Assembly (NCBI GenBank): GCA_002412425.1
Contig: DHVB01000044.1
Span: 1 to 36,666 of the forward strand
Reading direction: 5' to 3'
Origin: Bacteroidales bacterium UBA5219
Lineage (GTDB): Bacteria; Bacteroidota; Bacteroidia; Bacteroidales; ML635J-15
Length of the DNA: 36,666 bases
The position numbers and the translations under genes were made by a program. The first letter of the stretch is position 1. Each line of letters opens with the position of its first letter. Positions 14,673 to 23,558 of the stretch are shown here, piece by piece. The notes under the pieces were generated by a model that was not told the origin of the DNA, searched no databases, and worked only from the letters and a program-made list of their open reading frames with translations.

Positions 14673-14692
14673 GGATTTGGGATTTTGGATTT
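14673..14692. repeat. Right copy of 20-nt direct repeat flanking the toxin-antitoxin pair
   Basis: The 20 bases GGATTTGGGATTTTGGATTT are identical to 12986-13005, about 1.69 kb away on the same strand. Both copies are embedded in longer GGATTT-type low-complexity tracts. Confidence 0.8.
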
Positions 14693-14861
14693 GAGGATTT
14701 TGGGATTTACGATTTAAGGTGGCTAAACGAGTTTATAAAATTGTTTTTTTAGTTAAAATTTATTTTTACAGCTTATTAAAATATTTAACATTATTTTAAA
14801 GTGTTTATTAAAATATTTTACCAATTTTGCAGTTTTATTATTACACATAAACACATTAATA

Positions 14862-17693
14862 ATGAGACATTTAATAAAAAGTGTTTTTCTCGCTTTAGTG
14901 CTTGTAAGTTTTAGCTTAATAGGCAAGGCTCAGGTTTCCCAAATTACTATCAAAGCACAGATAATAGATGAGAATGATGAAATTGTTCCTGCTGCTACTG
15001 TAATGTTACTAAACAGCAAAGATTCCACTTTAATAAATTACACAACTTCTGATTCTCAGGGTAATTTTAGTTTTAAAAACGTGAAAAACTCTGGCTATCT
15101 TTTAAAAATTTCTCATGTGAGTTTTATGCCGGTGCAAAAAAACATTCCTATTTCTAACCAAGCAACTGTGGATTTAGGCATTATAAAACTTGAACCTATA
15201 GCTGAAATTTTAATGGAAGTTGTAATTAAATCAGCTCAAGCTCCTATATTTATTAAAGGCGATACTGTTGAATATGATGCTCGTCTATTTAAAGTTCCGC
15301 CGGGTTCTACAGTTGAAGATTTGTTAAAACGTTTGCCGGGAATTGATGTGGACGTAAGTGGTAATATTTCTTCTCAAGGCAAAGATATCAGACGTGTTTA
15401 TGTAGATGGTAAAACTTTTTTTGGTGATGATCCAAAAAGTGCCACAAAAAACCTTGATGCTCAAGCAATTTCGAAAGTTCAAGTTTATGACGACAAATCA
15501 GAACAAGAAAGACTTACTGGAATTGCAGACGGCAACAAAGAAAAAGTAATGAATCTTGAATTAAAAGACGAATTTAAAAAAGGACATTTCGGGAAAGCTA
15601 CATTAGCAGGTGGATTTGATGACTATAGAAAAAAACTACTTTGGGCATCAAAAGCTAATTTTAATAGATTTAACGAAAAACATCAACTTTCAATAATTGG
15701 CTTTGGTAACAATGTCAATCAAACAGGAGTAAATTGGGACGATTACTCTGAATTTAAAGGAAGTGCTGCTTTTTCGAATAGAGATAATGGTGATTTTGGA
15801 TTTGGCGGTGATGGTAGTGGTTTCCATGTCATGGAAATTGGAGGCGGAGGAATTATGGGTTATTTTGATGGGAAAGGATTTACTAAAAATTATGGAGGTG
15901 GCGTAAATTATAATTACAATACAAAAAAAATAAACTTTAATGCTTCTTACTCCTATAATCAAACAGATTTGAATTCAGAAACTTTTGCTAATAGGCAAAC
16001 TTTTTTAACTGACACATCATATTTATTAAATACAAATTCAGCCAGTGATGTTTTTAGAAATTCTCACAACATTAGCTCAAGAATTGAACATAACATTGAC
16101 TCCAGCAATACTTTAATTTTTAAAATTTATGGAAGGTTTTCGGGAAATCGTTCAATTGATACTAGAACTCAGTTGTTTAAAACAATTTTAGACCAAAATA
16201 TTAATAAAAATTTTACTAACGAAACCGACACTCTTGACTCAAAAGTAATTAACACTTTAGCTATTTATAATCATAGTTTTAAAAAGAGAGGCAGAAAATT
16301 TGCTATTAGTGGAGCTTTTAATTACTACCAATCTGGAAGAATGGAAAATTTAATAAATAAAAATGAGTTTTTTTCAGCCACAACAGAATTAGAACAAATA
16401 AATATTTTAAACTCTAAAGACAATGATGATAACACAATAAAATCTAGCGTTTTGTATGTTGAACCACTATCGAAAAGATTTTCTATATTCGGTTTTTATA
16501 ATTTTAGAAACTACAGCACACAATCTAAAAATCTTGGAACAGATGCCTTAACAAATTACATTATGGTTGATAGTTTGAGCATTTATTATCAAAATAAAGA
16601 AATGTTTAATCGAGTTGGAACAAGCATAAATTATAATTGGGAAGGATTAAATATTTCTTTAGGCGGGGCTTTTCAATCAATTAATTTGTTTAACAAATAC
16701 TCTGTAACTGAAAATTCTCCTCTATTAGTACCAGAATTAACAAAGACATATAACAACTTTATTCCTAATTTTACCACATATTATGAGTTTCCCAACAATT
16801 TGCATATAAACTTAGGATATTCTTACGACATAGATGTTCCAAGTATTAGTTATCTGCAACCAATTCCAAACCTAAGTAATAGATTTTATAAAACGGAAGG
16901 AAATCCTGACTTAGAGCCAGAGTCATATCACTCAACAGATATATCGTGGACATATTGGAATCAAGCTTCATTTACAAACATTCATGCTAGTGCATATTAC
17001 TACTATTACGACAGCCAAATTGTTTACAATCAAGAAACAAAATTTGTTGAAGGCTTAGGATATACAACAATAATGAAACCCGAAAATCTTAGCGGTGGAC
17101 AATCTGTTACAGCATATTTATGGTCTAGTATGCCAATTGTAAAAACAATATTAACTTTAAGGCTTGGTGGTTCATACTCATACAGAGAATCGCCTGTTTA
17201 TATCAATTCTATAAGAAATACCACAAATACAAATTCATACAGATTAAATCTAGGATTTAATTTAACTTTAAGTTCAAAATTAAGCCTAAGTTTGGGTTCT
17301 TCAGGTTCATTATCTGATGTTTCTTATTCAATTCAAACAAGTCAAAATCAAAATATTATAAATTTAAGTGCAAGCACTGGTATTAAATGGCAATTTGCTA
17401 AAAAATCTTTCTTTGAAGCAAATTATGATTTTACAAAATATCAAAATGACAGATTTGAATTAAATGAAGTCTTACATTTGGCAAATGCATCGATTAGACA
17501 AATACTTGGTAAAAACAATAAATTTGAACTACGCTTAGCTGTTTTCGACTTATTAAATCAAAATAAAATGATTAGTCAAACACCTGGAAGCAATTATATT
17601 GAGACCAGTATTTCGCCAACTTTAGCTAGATATTACATGTTAAGTGTATCATATAATATTAAAGGTTTTGAAACAAAAAAGAAACAAATGTGA
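14862..17693 (+). CDS. Outer-membrane beta-barrel protein, TonB-receptor-like (CarboxypepD_reg + OMP_b-brl_3)
   Basis: This 943-aa protein has a signal peptide ending near LIGKAQ (about residue 23), then a carboxypeptidase-regulatory-like Ig domain at about 25-110 (TIKAQIIDENDEIVPAATVM). A plug-like domain at about 125-240 contains VEDLLKRLPGIDVDVSGNIS and YVDGKTFFGDDPKSATKNL. The rest is a long barrel full of alternating aromatic strands and turn residues, ending LSVSYNIKGFETKKK. This matches the OMP_b-brl_3 subgroup of TonB-dependent receptors that commonly precede GLPGLI genes in Bacteroidota. I see no SusD partner. A transported substrate cannot be assigned. The GLPGLI gene follows after 30 bp and is probably cotranscribed. 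Confidence 0.9.
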   Translation: MRHLIKSVFLALVLVSFSLIGKAQVSQITIKAQIIDENDEIVPAATVMLLNSKDSTLINYTTSDSQGNFSFKNVKNSGYLLKISHVSFMPVQKNIPISNQATVDLGIIKLEPIAEILMEVVIKSAQAPIFIKGDTVEYDARLFKVPPGSTVEDLLKRLPGIDVDVSGNISSQGKDIRRVYVDGKTFFGDDPKSATKNLDAQAISKVQVYDDKSEQERLTGIADGNKEKVMNLELKDEFKKGHFGKATLAGGFDDYRKKLLWASKANFNRFNEKHQLSIIGFGNNVNQTGVNWDDYSEFKGSAAFSNRDNGDFGFGGDGSGFHVMEIGGGGIMGYFDGKGFTKNYGGGVNYNYNTKKINFNASYSYNQTDLNSETFANRQTFLTDTSYLLNTNSASDVFRNSHNISSRIEHNIDSSNTLIFKIYGRFSGNRSIDTRTQLFKTILDQNINKNFTNETDTLDSKVINTLAIYNHSFKKRGRKFAISGAFNYYQSGRMENLINKNEFFSATTELEQINILNSKDNDDNTIKSSVLYVEPLSKRFSIFGFYNFRNYSTQSKNLGTDALTNYIMVDSLSIYYQNKEMFNRVGTSINYNWEGLNISLGGAFQSINLFNKYSVTENSPLLVPELTKTYNNFIPNFTTYYEFPNNLHINLGYSYDIDVPSISYLQPIPNLSNRFYKTEGNPDLEPESYHSTDISWTYWNQASFTNIHASAYYYYYDSQIVYNQETKFVEGLGYTTIMKPENLSGGQSVTAYLWSSMPIVKTILTLRLGGSYSYRESPVYINSIRNTTNTNSYRLNLGFNLTLSSKLSLSLGSSGSLSDVSYSIQTSQNQNIINLSASTGIKWQFAKKSFFEANYDFTKYQNDRFELNEVLHLANASIRQILGKNNKFELRLAVFDLLNQNKMISQTPGSNYIETSISPTLARYYMLSVSYNIKGFETKKKQM

Positions 17694-17723
17694 TGGTAAT
17701 TTAAAATTTAAAAACATAATAAT

Positions 17724-18470
17724 ATGAAATATTTAATCTTTATTATAGCAATAGTTTTAATCACATTAAACACTAATGCTCAAGAGCTTAGCGGAACAAT
17801 AAAATATGAAATCAAACACGATTGGGTAAAAAAAATTAATTCTGTAAAATATTTAAGTCAAAGCGAAAAAGACAAAGCATCTTACATGTGGGGAACACAT
17901 AGCGAATACACTGAATATGCTGTTTTATGTTTCGACAAAAACACTTCCCGCTACGAAAAAATTGAAGATGAAAATAAAGAAGGTTCCTGGGCGTGGAGAA
18001 GCGAAGAATATATCATTTACAGGAATTTAGAAGAAAATACTACTTACGATTTAATTAGAGAAGTAAACAAACTTTTTGTAATAAAAGATGAAATTCAAAA
18101 TCCAACTTGGAAAATTTTAAATAATATCAAAGAAGTTGCCGGTCATATTTGCATGGACGCTATGTATATAGACCCGATAAAAGGAAATAAAATCGTTGCA
18201 TGGTTTGCTCTTGATATGCCTGTTCCTTTTGGTCCAGATAGATTTGGAGGCTTGCCAGGTATGATTTTAGAAATTGATATAAGTGAAGGAGCTTTGGTGA
18301 TGACTGCTACAAAAATTGAAAACAAAGATGTGAGTGAATTTTTAGTTAAGCCAAAACATAAGAGAAAGGTTAAAATTCATAACGAAGAATATTACACAAA
18401 ATTAATTTCCGATCAAGTTGAACAAGCTAAAAAGGCAGAACGTCCATATTTTTGGCAAATAAGATATTAG
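17724..18470 (+). CDS. GLPGLI family secreted protein
   Basis: This 248-aa protein has a Sec signal peptide (MKYLIFIIAIVLITLNTNAQ) and the family's name-giving motif, here GGLPGMILEID at about 175-185. An YDLIREVNKLFVIKDEIQNP segment and a strand-rich fold precede it, and it ends in a basic helical tail. GLPGLI proteins (TIGR01200) are of unknown function and are often encoded beside TonB-like outer-membrane barrels, as here. The product is probably periplasmic or outer-membrane associated. Its TAG stop overlaps the TAA of the converging lolD gene by four bases. Confidence 0.9.
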   Translation: MKYLIFIIAIVLITLNTNAQELSGTIKYEIKHDWVKKINSVKYLSQSEKDKASYMWGTHSEYTEYAVLCFDKNTSRYEKIEDENKEGSWAWRSEEYIIYRNLEENTTYDLIREVNKLFVIKDEIQNPTWKILNNIKEVAGHICMDAMYIDPIKGNKIVAWFALDMPVPFGPDRFGGLPGMILEIDISEGALVMTATKIENKDVSEFLVKPKHKRKVKIHNEEYYTKLISDQVEQAKKAERPYFWQIRY

Positions 18471-19123
18471 TCTTCACTTATCACACCATCTTTTATTGTA
18501 AAGATTTTATCTGTCAATTTTGCATGCTCAATATTGTGAGTAACAATAACAAAAGTTTGAGCAAATTCTTCTCTTAATCCAAAAATTATTTCGTACAAAT
18601 CTTTTGCATTTTTAGAGTCTAAATTACCCGAAGGCTCATCTGCCAGAATAATTGAAGGATTATTAATTAATGCTCTAGCAATTGCTACTCTTTGTTTTTC
18701 GCCACCAGAAAGTTCGTTTGGTTTATGTTCTGCTCTATCTTCGACTTTTAGTGCAGCCAATAAATATTTTGCTTTTTTTATTAATTCATTTTTATTTGTC
18801 CCTGCAATAAATCCTGGAATACATACATTTTCTAATGCTGTAAATTCTGGCAACAAATGATGAAATTGAAAAACAAAACCAATTTCTTGATTTCGAAAAT
18901 TAGCTAATTTTTTATCTTTTAATCCAACAACATTAGTTTCGTTAATAAACACGCTACCTTTATCTGGTTTTAAAAGTGTTCCTATAATTTGCAAAAGCGT
19001 AGTTTTTCCAGCTCCACTAGCACCTAATACAGAAACAATTTCAGATTTTGCAATTTGCATATTTATGCCTTTTAAAACTTCTAAATTGTCGTAAGATTTG
19101 TAAATATTTTCGATTTTTATCAT
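18467..19123 (-). CDS. lolD: ABC transporter ATP-binding protein, LolD-like
   Basis: The 218-aa ATPase has every ABC motif: Walker A GASGAGKTT (about 34-42), Q-loop FVFQFHHLLPEFTALENV, signature LSGGEKQRVAIARAL, Walker B SIILADEPSGNLDS and the H-loop VIVTHN. The FHHLLPEFTALENV segment is typical of the LolD subfamily, which powers the LolCDE complex that releases lipoproteins from the inner membrane. The permease gene is not in this window. FtsE/MacB-type ATPases are alternatives but fit less well. Its 3' end overlaps the GLPGLI gene tail to tail. Confidence 0.88.
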   Translation of the reverse strand: MIKIENIYKSYDNLEVLKGINMQIAKSEIVSVLGASGAGKTTLLQIIGTLLKPDKGSVFINETNVVGLKDKKLANFRNQEIGFVFQFHHLLPEFTALENVCIPGFIAGTNKNELIKKAKYLLAALKVEDRAEHKPNELSGGEKQRVAIARALINNPSIILADEPSGNLDSKNAKDLYEIIFGLREEFAQTFVIVTHNIEHAKLTDKIFTIKDGVISED

Positions 19124-19198
19124 AGTTAAAATATTTTCGTAAAGTTAAAATTAAAATTTTATCTTAATAACTATTTTTAAAAACTTATTTTTTCTTAA

Positions 19199-19206
19199 CA
19201 AAGATA
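19199..19206 (-). promoter_or_regulatory. -7 element for lolD
   Basis: The minus strand reads TATCTTTG, matching TAnnTTTG, about 75 bp before the lolD ATG. Confidence 0.45.
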
Positions 19207-19263
19207 GTCATTTATAAGCTTTTAAAACAAAAAAAAGTTATAAACATTTTTTTCAAACCCCAT

Positions 19264-19272
19264 TGTGGATAA
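19264..19272 (-). promoter_or_regulatory. DnaA box upstream of dnaB
   Basis: The minus strand reads TTATCCACA, identical to the strong DnaA box consensus. It lies about 80 bp before the dnaB start and about 50 bp before its -7 element. A second identical box is at 24344-24352. One box alone does not make an origin; DnaA control of dnaB is plausible. Confidence 0.6.
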
Positions 19273-19322
19273 AAGTTTATTATATTTTCGTCAAAAAATT
19301 TTTAAAGCCAATTTCTAAGCAG

Positions 19323-19330
19323 TATTTTTG
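19323..19330 (+). promoter_or_regulatory. -7 element for dnaB
   Basis: TATTTTTG matches TAnnTTTG, 23 bp before the ATG at 19353. Confidence 0.5.
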
Positions 19331-19352
19331 AAGTAAAATTTCAGATATATTT

Positions 19353-20882
19353 ATGGCAATTAATAATAAAAAACAAAGCAGTTCGAAATCAGAAGCAAAC
19401 ATTGATAGTTTAAATGCTATTTATGGAAAAATGCCTCCACAAGCCACAGATATAGAAAAGGCAGTTCTTGGAGCATTATTAATTCAAAGTGATGCAGTTT
19501 TTAATATTTTAGACATTTTAAAGCCAGAATCATTTTACGATCCTGCTCATCAAGAAATATTTCAATCAATTAGAGATCTTGGCACTAACCACAAACCTGT
19601 TGACATTATAACAGTTGCTCACGAACTAAAATCTCGCGACAAATTAGATATAATTGGTGGAGAATATTATCTTGCCGACCTTACCGATAAAGTTGCAACA
19701 GCCTCTCACTTAGAGTATCACGCAAGATTGGTTCATCAAAAATATATTCAAAGAGAACTTATCAAAGCTTCGGCTGAAATACAAAAACGCTCATACGACG
19801 AAAGCCAAGATGTAGAAGAATTAATAAATTTTGCTGAAAGTGAAATTTTTAATATTTCTGAAGGAAATATAAAAAGTGAAACTGTTAAGTTAGACACAAT
19901 TTTAGGCAAAGCTTTAGAAGCAATTGACGAAGCTGCAAAAAATAAAAATAAACTTCTAGGTCTTCCAAGTGGATTTTCGGATATTGATAGAATTACTTCG
20001 GGCTGGCAACCTTCAGATTTAATTATTATTGCTGCTCGTCCATCTATGGGAAAAACGGCTTTTGTGCTATCTATGGCAAGAAACATGGGAGTTGATCATA
20101 ACAAACCAATTGCTATTTTCTCATTAGAAATGTCTTCTAAACAACTAGTTAATCGTTTGATAGCTGCCGAATCCGAAATTTCAAGCACTAAACTAAGAAC
20201 TGGAGATTTACAAGATCATGAGTGGACACAACTTAATCAAAAAGTAAAAAATTTAGAAAACGTACCTATTTTTATTGATGACACGCCAGCAATTTCAATT
20301 TTTGAACTTAGAGCTAAATGCCGAAGATTGGTTAGAACACACAATATACAAGGAATTATAATTGACTATCTGCAACTTATGACTACTGGAGTTGACATGA
20401 AAGGAAACAGAGAACAAGAAGTTGCAACTATTTCACGTTCTTTAAAAGCAATAGCAAAAGAATTAAACATACCAATTATTGCATTATCTCAATTAAACCG
20501 CTCGGTAGAATCACGCTCTGGCGACAAAAGACCTCAACTTTCAGACCTTAGAGAATCTGGTGCAATAGAACAAGATGCCGATATGGTTTTGTTTATTCAT
20601 AGACCTGAATATTATGGATTTATGACTAATAACGATGGAGAATCGCTAAAAGGATTGGCAGAAATTATTATTGCAAAACATCGTAATGGAGCAACAGATA
20701 CCGTTAAATTAAAATTTAAAAAAGACTTTGCAAAATTTTCTGACTACGATAGATTTGACATGAGCGATACTAGCGCTATATTTGAATCCAAAATGAATGA
20801 TAGTGCATTTGATGACGGCAACACTTTTGAAAGTAATGAAAATTTTGACTCCGATTTTCTTAGTCCAAATGATGAGTTCTAA
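19353..20882 (+). CDS. dnaB: Replicative DNA helicase DnaB
   Basis: This 509-aa hexameric helicase unwinds DNA at the replication fork. The N-terminal helical domain (about 30-130) contains PPQATDIEKAVLGALLIQSD. The RecA-like C-terminal domain starts LGLPSGFSDIDRITSGWQPS and has Walker A ARPSMGKTAF, IFSLEMSSKQLVNRL, Walker B GIIIDYLQLM and the conserved LSQLNRSVESR...LRESGAIEQDADMV. There is no intein in the P-loop region, where DnaB inteins are common. The acidic tail is ordinary for Bacteroidota. Its TAA overlaps the psd stop tail to tail. Length and motifs indicate an intact, functional gene. Confidence 0.97.
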   Translation: MAINNKKQSSSKSEANIDSLNAIYGKMPPQATDIEKAVLGALLIQSDAVFNILDILKPESFYDPAHQEIFQSIRDLGTNHKPVDIITVAHELKSRDKLDIIGGEYYLADLTDKVATASHLEYHARLVHQKYIQRELIKASAEIQKRSYDESQDVEELINFAESEIFNISEGNIKSETVKLDTILGKALEAIDEAAKNKNKLLGLPSGFSDIDRITSGWQPSDLIIIAARPSMGKTAFVLSMARNMGVDHNKPIAIFSLEMSSKQLVNRLIAAESEISSTKLRTGDLQDHEWTQLNQKVKNLENVPIFIDDTPAISIFELRAKCRRLVRTHNIQGIIIDYLQLMTTGVDMKGNREQEVATISRSLKAIAKELNIPIIALSQLNRSVESRSGDKRPQLSDLRESGAIEQDADMVLFIHRPEYYGFMTNNDGESLKGLAEIIIAKHRNGATDTVKLKFKKDFAKFSDYDRFDMSDTSAIFESKMNDSAFDDGNTFESNENFDSDFLSPNDEF

Positions 20883-21685
20883 AATAAAGATTGACCCATT
20901 TTTAAACTAGTTTTTAATTCTAACTTCATATTTTCAAAAATATCAGACTCTAACAATAATATTACACTAGAACCCATTTCGAAATATCCTATTTCTTCTC
21001 CTTTTTTAATTACTACTTCTTTTTTATATTTTTTTTCTGCTACAATTCCACGTTTAATATTTGTTTGCAATTCAGAATCAAAAGACAATTTAACTTTTCC
21101 TACAAACAAAGCTCCTACAAGAACACAAGCAAATTTTCCATATTCAGAATTCCCAAAAAGTACTATTCTTTCATTTCTACAATAGACTCTATTTCTCTTA
21201 TTTATTGTTTTTTCTTTTACTGGTCTTAAAGTTCCTGGCAAATATACTGCTGACTCTATTTTCATATCAAAGCTTGCATGCACTCTATGATAATTTGCTG
21301 GCGACAAATAAAAAACAGCATAAGATTTTAAACCATCATAATCACTAATTATTAACTCATCTATAAAATAATGTTTGTGTTTAACATATATTTTATTTTC
21401 AGATGAAATTTTTCCAAAATCAAATAAACTACCATCAATTGGTGATACTATGCCATTACTTATTGGACGAACTCCTACCTTTAATTTCCTTGTAAAAAAA
21501 CTATTAAAACTTTCAAATCCATTTTCGGGAACAACAAAATCATTCAAATCTATTTTATAATATCTTTTATACAATTTAATTACGGCGTTTACTAAGCATC
21601 TTGGCTTTTTTATATTTGAAAATTTGCCTATAAAACGCGAACTTAAATTTCTGTAATTTTGCTTATTATTTTTAGAATTCGACAT
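20879..21685 (-). CDS. psd: Phosphatidylserine decarboxylase proenzyme
   Basis: The 268-aa proenzyme makes phosphatidylethanolamine from phosphatidylserine at the inner membrane. Family motifs are FNSFFTRKL, SPIDGSLFDFG (Asp84 of the autoprocessing triad) and YHRVHAS (His136). The cleavage site appears as EMGSS, so self-cleavage between Gly238 and Ser239 would create the pyruvoyl group; the usual form is LGST, a conservative difference. The alpha chain would then be only about 30 residues. It is the third gene of the rplY-pth-psd operon; its ATG overlaps the pth TAA by one base (TAATG). Confidence 0.93.
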   Translation of the reverse strand: MSNSKNNKQNYRNLSSRFIGKFSNIKKPRCLVNAVIKLYKRYYKIDLNDFVVPENGFESFNSFFTRKLKVGVRPISNGIVSPIDGSLFDFGKISSENKIYVKHKHYFIDELIISDYDGLKSYAVFYLSPANYHRVHASFDMKIESAVYLPGTLRPVKEKTINKRNRVYCRNERIVLFGNSEYGKFACVLVGALFVGKVKLSFDSELQTNIKRGIVAEKKYKKEVVIKKGEEIGYFEMGSSVILLLESDIFENMKLELKTSLKMGQSLF

Positions 21686-22248
21686 TATTTGTTATTATAA
21701 AAATTCATAGTTCTCTCTATTCCAAGAATAGGAAAACTTAGGATTGCTTCAATTGCTAATTCAATTCTAGCTGGTAGTAAAAGTTTCTCTTCTTCTGTCC
21801 ATTCACCTAAGACATAATCTACTTGTCCGCCTTTGTTAAAATCGTTTCCTATCCCAAAACGTAAGCGATTATAGACATTAGTTCCTAGTGTATATTCAAT
21901 ATGTTCTAAGCCATTGTGTCCGGCACTTCCGCCTTTATTTCTAATTCTTATGCTACCAAATGGCAAAGCTATATCATCAACAACAATCAAAGTTTTTTCT
22001 ACAGGAACTTTTTCTTTCTTAATATAGTAATCTACAGCTTTTCCACTTAAATTCATAAATGTTGTAGGTTTTACTAAAATCATTGTTTTGCCTCTATGTT
22101 TTATATCAGCAACAAAGCCGTATCTTTTATCAGAAAAAGAAGTGCTGGACTTCTTTGCAAGAGTGTCCAGCACTGTATAGCCTATATTATGACGTGTGTT
22201 TTTATATTCGTCTCCAGGATTGCCTAAACCTATGATTAAATATTTCAC
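21685..22248 (-). CDS. pth: Peptidyl-tRNA hydrolase
   Basis: This 187-aa enzyme frees tRNA from peptidyl-tRNAs that drop off ribosomes. The sequence shows the full bacterial Pth signature: YLIIGLGNPGDEYKNTRHNI with catalytic His in NTRHN, KPTTFMNLSGKAV, VVDDIALPFGSIRIRNKGGS and AGHNGLEHI. The start codon is GTG (22248). It sits 19 bp after the L25 gene, the rplY(ctc)-pth order found in many bacteria, and overlaps psd by one base. It is intact. Confidence 0.96.
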   Translation of the reverse strand: MKYLIIGLGNPGDEYKNTRHNIGYTVLDTLAKKSSTSFSDKRYGFVADIKHRGKTMILVKPTTFMNLSGKAVDYYIKKEKVPVEKTLIVVDDIALPFGSIRIRNKGGSAGHNGLEHIEYTLGTNVYNRLRFGIGNDFNKGGQVDYVLGEWTEEEKLLLPARIELAIEAILSFPILGIERTMNFYNNK

Positions 22249-22267
22249 AGTTCAGAACATTAAACGA

Positions 22268-22894
22268 CTATTCGGCTGTTTCAGTTTTTTCTTCTTCACC
22301 ACCTTCGCCTTCTGCACCTTCTTCGCCTTCTTCTTCACCTGTTGAAGAAACTGTACGTGTTACAACAACTGATACAACTACATTTGCTTTTGGATCAATA
22401 AATTCTAATTTGTCTGATTTTAAATCTCTAACTCTAATAGCTTGTCCAATATTTAGAGAAGTAATATCAATTTCGTAATACTCAGGAATATCGTCCATTA
22501 AACCTTTAACAGATATTTTTCTGTAATTTTGTTTTAATTTTCCACCTGCTCTTACTCCAATAGAATTACCAACAGTTTTTAAAGGAATTTGAATAACAAT
22601 AGGTTTTGTTGGTGTAATTTGATAAAAATCAATATGAAGGATACTGTCTGTTACAGGATGAAATTGAATTTCTTTCACCATACACATATAGTCTTTTCCA
22701 TCAACATTGATGTCTGCCAACATAACTTCTGGAGTATAGACGAATTTTCTAACAGCAGAAAATGGAGTGTAAAAATTTACATTTTTCTCACCACCGTAAA
22801 TAACACAAGGAATATTTTCCCCTTTTCTAATTGCTTTTGTTGCTTTTTTTCCAAGCTCTGTACGTAAAGTACCTTGAATTTTAAAATGTTTCAT
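22268..22894 (-). CDS. rplY: Ribosomal protein bL25, long Ctc form
   Basis: The 208-aa protein binds 5S rRNA. From the ATG at 22894 it begins MKHFKIQGTLRTELGKKATK, the normal L25 start; a reading frame extending to 22993 adds 33 residues without a family counterpart and is rejected. The first about 95 residues are the L25 core (IPCVIYGGEKNVNFY, LHIDFYQI) and the rest is the TL5/CTC C-terminal domain (GVRAGGKLKQNYRKISVKGL). It ends in a Glu/Gly-rich acidic tail of about 25 residues, common in Bacteroidota. First gene of the rplY-pth-psd operon. Confidence 0.95.
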   Translation of the reverse strand: MKHFKIQGTLRTELGKKATKAIRKGENIPCVIYGGEKNVNFYTPFSAVRKFVYTPEVMLADINVDGKDYMCMVKEIQFHPVTDSILHIDFYQITPTKPIVIQIPLKTVGNSIGVRAGGKLKQNYRKISVKGLMDDIPEYYEIDITSLNIGQAIRVRDLKSDKLEFIDPKANVVVSVVVTRTVSSTGEEEGEEGAEGEGGEEEKTETAE

Positions 22895-22965
22895 ATCAAT
22901 AAATTTGCGTGCTACTAAGCTTTTGCCACTGCAAAGCCCCATTACACATTTGACAATTTGGACTG

Positions 22966-22973
22966 CAAAAATA
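22966..22973 (-). promoter_or_regulatory. -7 element of the rplY-pth-psd operon
   Basis: The minus strand reads TATTTTTG, matching TAnnTTTG, about 72 bp before the L25 ATG. The implied leader contains a small stem (GCTTTGC with GCAAAAGC, about 22922-22942) that could serve in autogenous control, though this is weak. Confidence 0.45.
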
Positions 22974-23072
22974 ATATATTTTTTAATGCACACAAAATTT
23001 ATTTCTTATGATACAAATTATTTTTTAGCTATGTATTCTCCAACAAAATTACAGAGATAAAAATTTTAATAT

Positions 23073-23080
23073 TATTTTTG
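23073..23080 (+). promoter_or_regulatory. -7 element for the SSAT-like GNAT gene
   Basis: TATTTTTG matches TAnnTTTG and lies 16 bp before the ATG, predicting a leader of about ten bases. Confidence 0.5.
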
Positions 23081-23096
23081 CAAAAATTTACTTAAA

Positions 23097-23558
23097 ATGC
23101 TTGAAATAAACTATCGTTTAGCGAATGAAAATGATTTTGCTGCAATTTTAGAGATGATTAAAGAGCTTGCACTATTTGAAAATGCTCCTGATAAAGTTCT
23201 GAATACCACAGAAATAATGAAGCAAGAACAAAATTTATTTCAATGTTTTGTTGCAGAAACCAAAGAAAAAGAAGTTGTTGGAATGGCTCTATACTTTTTC
23301 GCCTACTTTACATGGGTTGGAAAATCATTATATTTAGATGATTTATATGTAAAACCACAATATAGAGGCAAAGGAATAGGTACTGAATTATTAAAACTAA
23401 TTTTCAAAACTGCAAAAGAAGAAAATTGCAGGCGATTACGCTGGCAGGTTTTAAATTGGAATACTCCAGCAATAAAAATGTACGAAAAAGTTGGAGCAAC
23501 CATTGATGCTGGCTGGAGTAATTGCGACTTTGAATATCATCAAATATTAAAATTTTAG
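23097..23558 (+). CDS. GNAT-family acetyltransferase, diamine/spermidine acetyltransferase-like
   Basis: The 153-aa protein is a GNAT domain of the SSAT (diamine N-acetyltransferase) type: it has the FAAILEMIKELALFENAPDK opening, then FFAYFTWVGKSLYLDDLYVK and the acetyl-CoA site RGKGIGTELLK. The closing RLRWQVLNWNTPAIKMYEKV is also characteristic. These enzymes acetylate polyamines or related amines such as thialysine; the exact substrate is uncertain. The TAG stop overlaps the stop of the converging patatin gene by four bases. Confidence 0.88.
   Translation: MLEINYRLANENDFAAILEMIKELALFENAPDKVLNTTEIMKQEQNLFQCFVAETKEKEVVGMALYFFAYFTWVGKSLYLDDLYVKPQYRGKGIGTELLKLIFKTAKEENCRRLRWQVLNWNTPAIKMYEKVGATIDAGWSNCDFEYHQILKF

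Larger units (their letters stand above)
14530..14861. other. Divergent intergenic region with operator and repeats
   Basis: These 332 bases separate the leftward toxin-antitoxin operon from the rightward outer-membrane barrel gene. They contain the antitoxin promoter and operator (14557-14596), a GGATTTTGG low-complexity tract (about 14644-14718), and two 14-bp direct repeats TTATTAAAATATTT (14773-14786 and 14805-14818) 32 bp apart in front of the barrel gene. No coding sequence was seen. Confidence 0.75.

Noticed and set aside
14644..14718. GGATTT tract as a possible G-quadruplex or telomere-like repeat
   Set aside because: G-runs are mostly two or three bases and irregularly spaced; low complexity is the simpler description.
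19124..19352. Possible replication origin upstream of dnaB
   Set aside because: Only one exact DnaA box, no clustered boxes and no dnaA or typical origin neighbours in view; recorded only as a DnaA box.
22922..22942. Autoregulatory leader structure of the L25 operon
   Set aside because: A single short bulged stem in an AT-rich leader is not enough evidence; mentioned only with the promoter.
22895..22993. 33-residue N-terminal extension of ribosomal protein L25
   Set aside because: It covers the predicted promoter; the family start coincides with the ATG at 22894.
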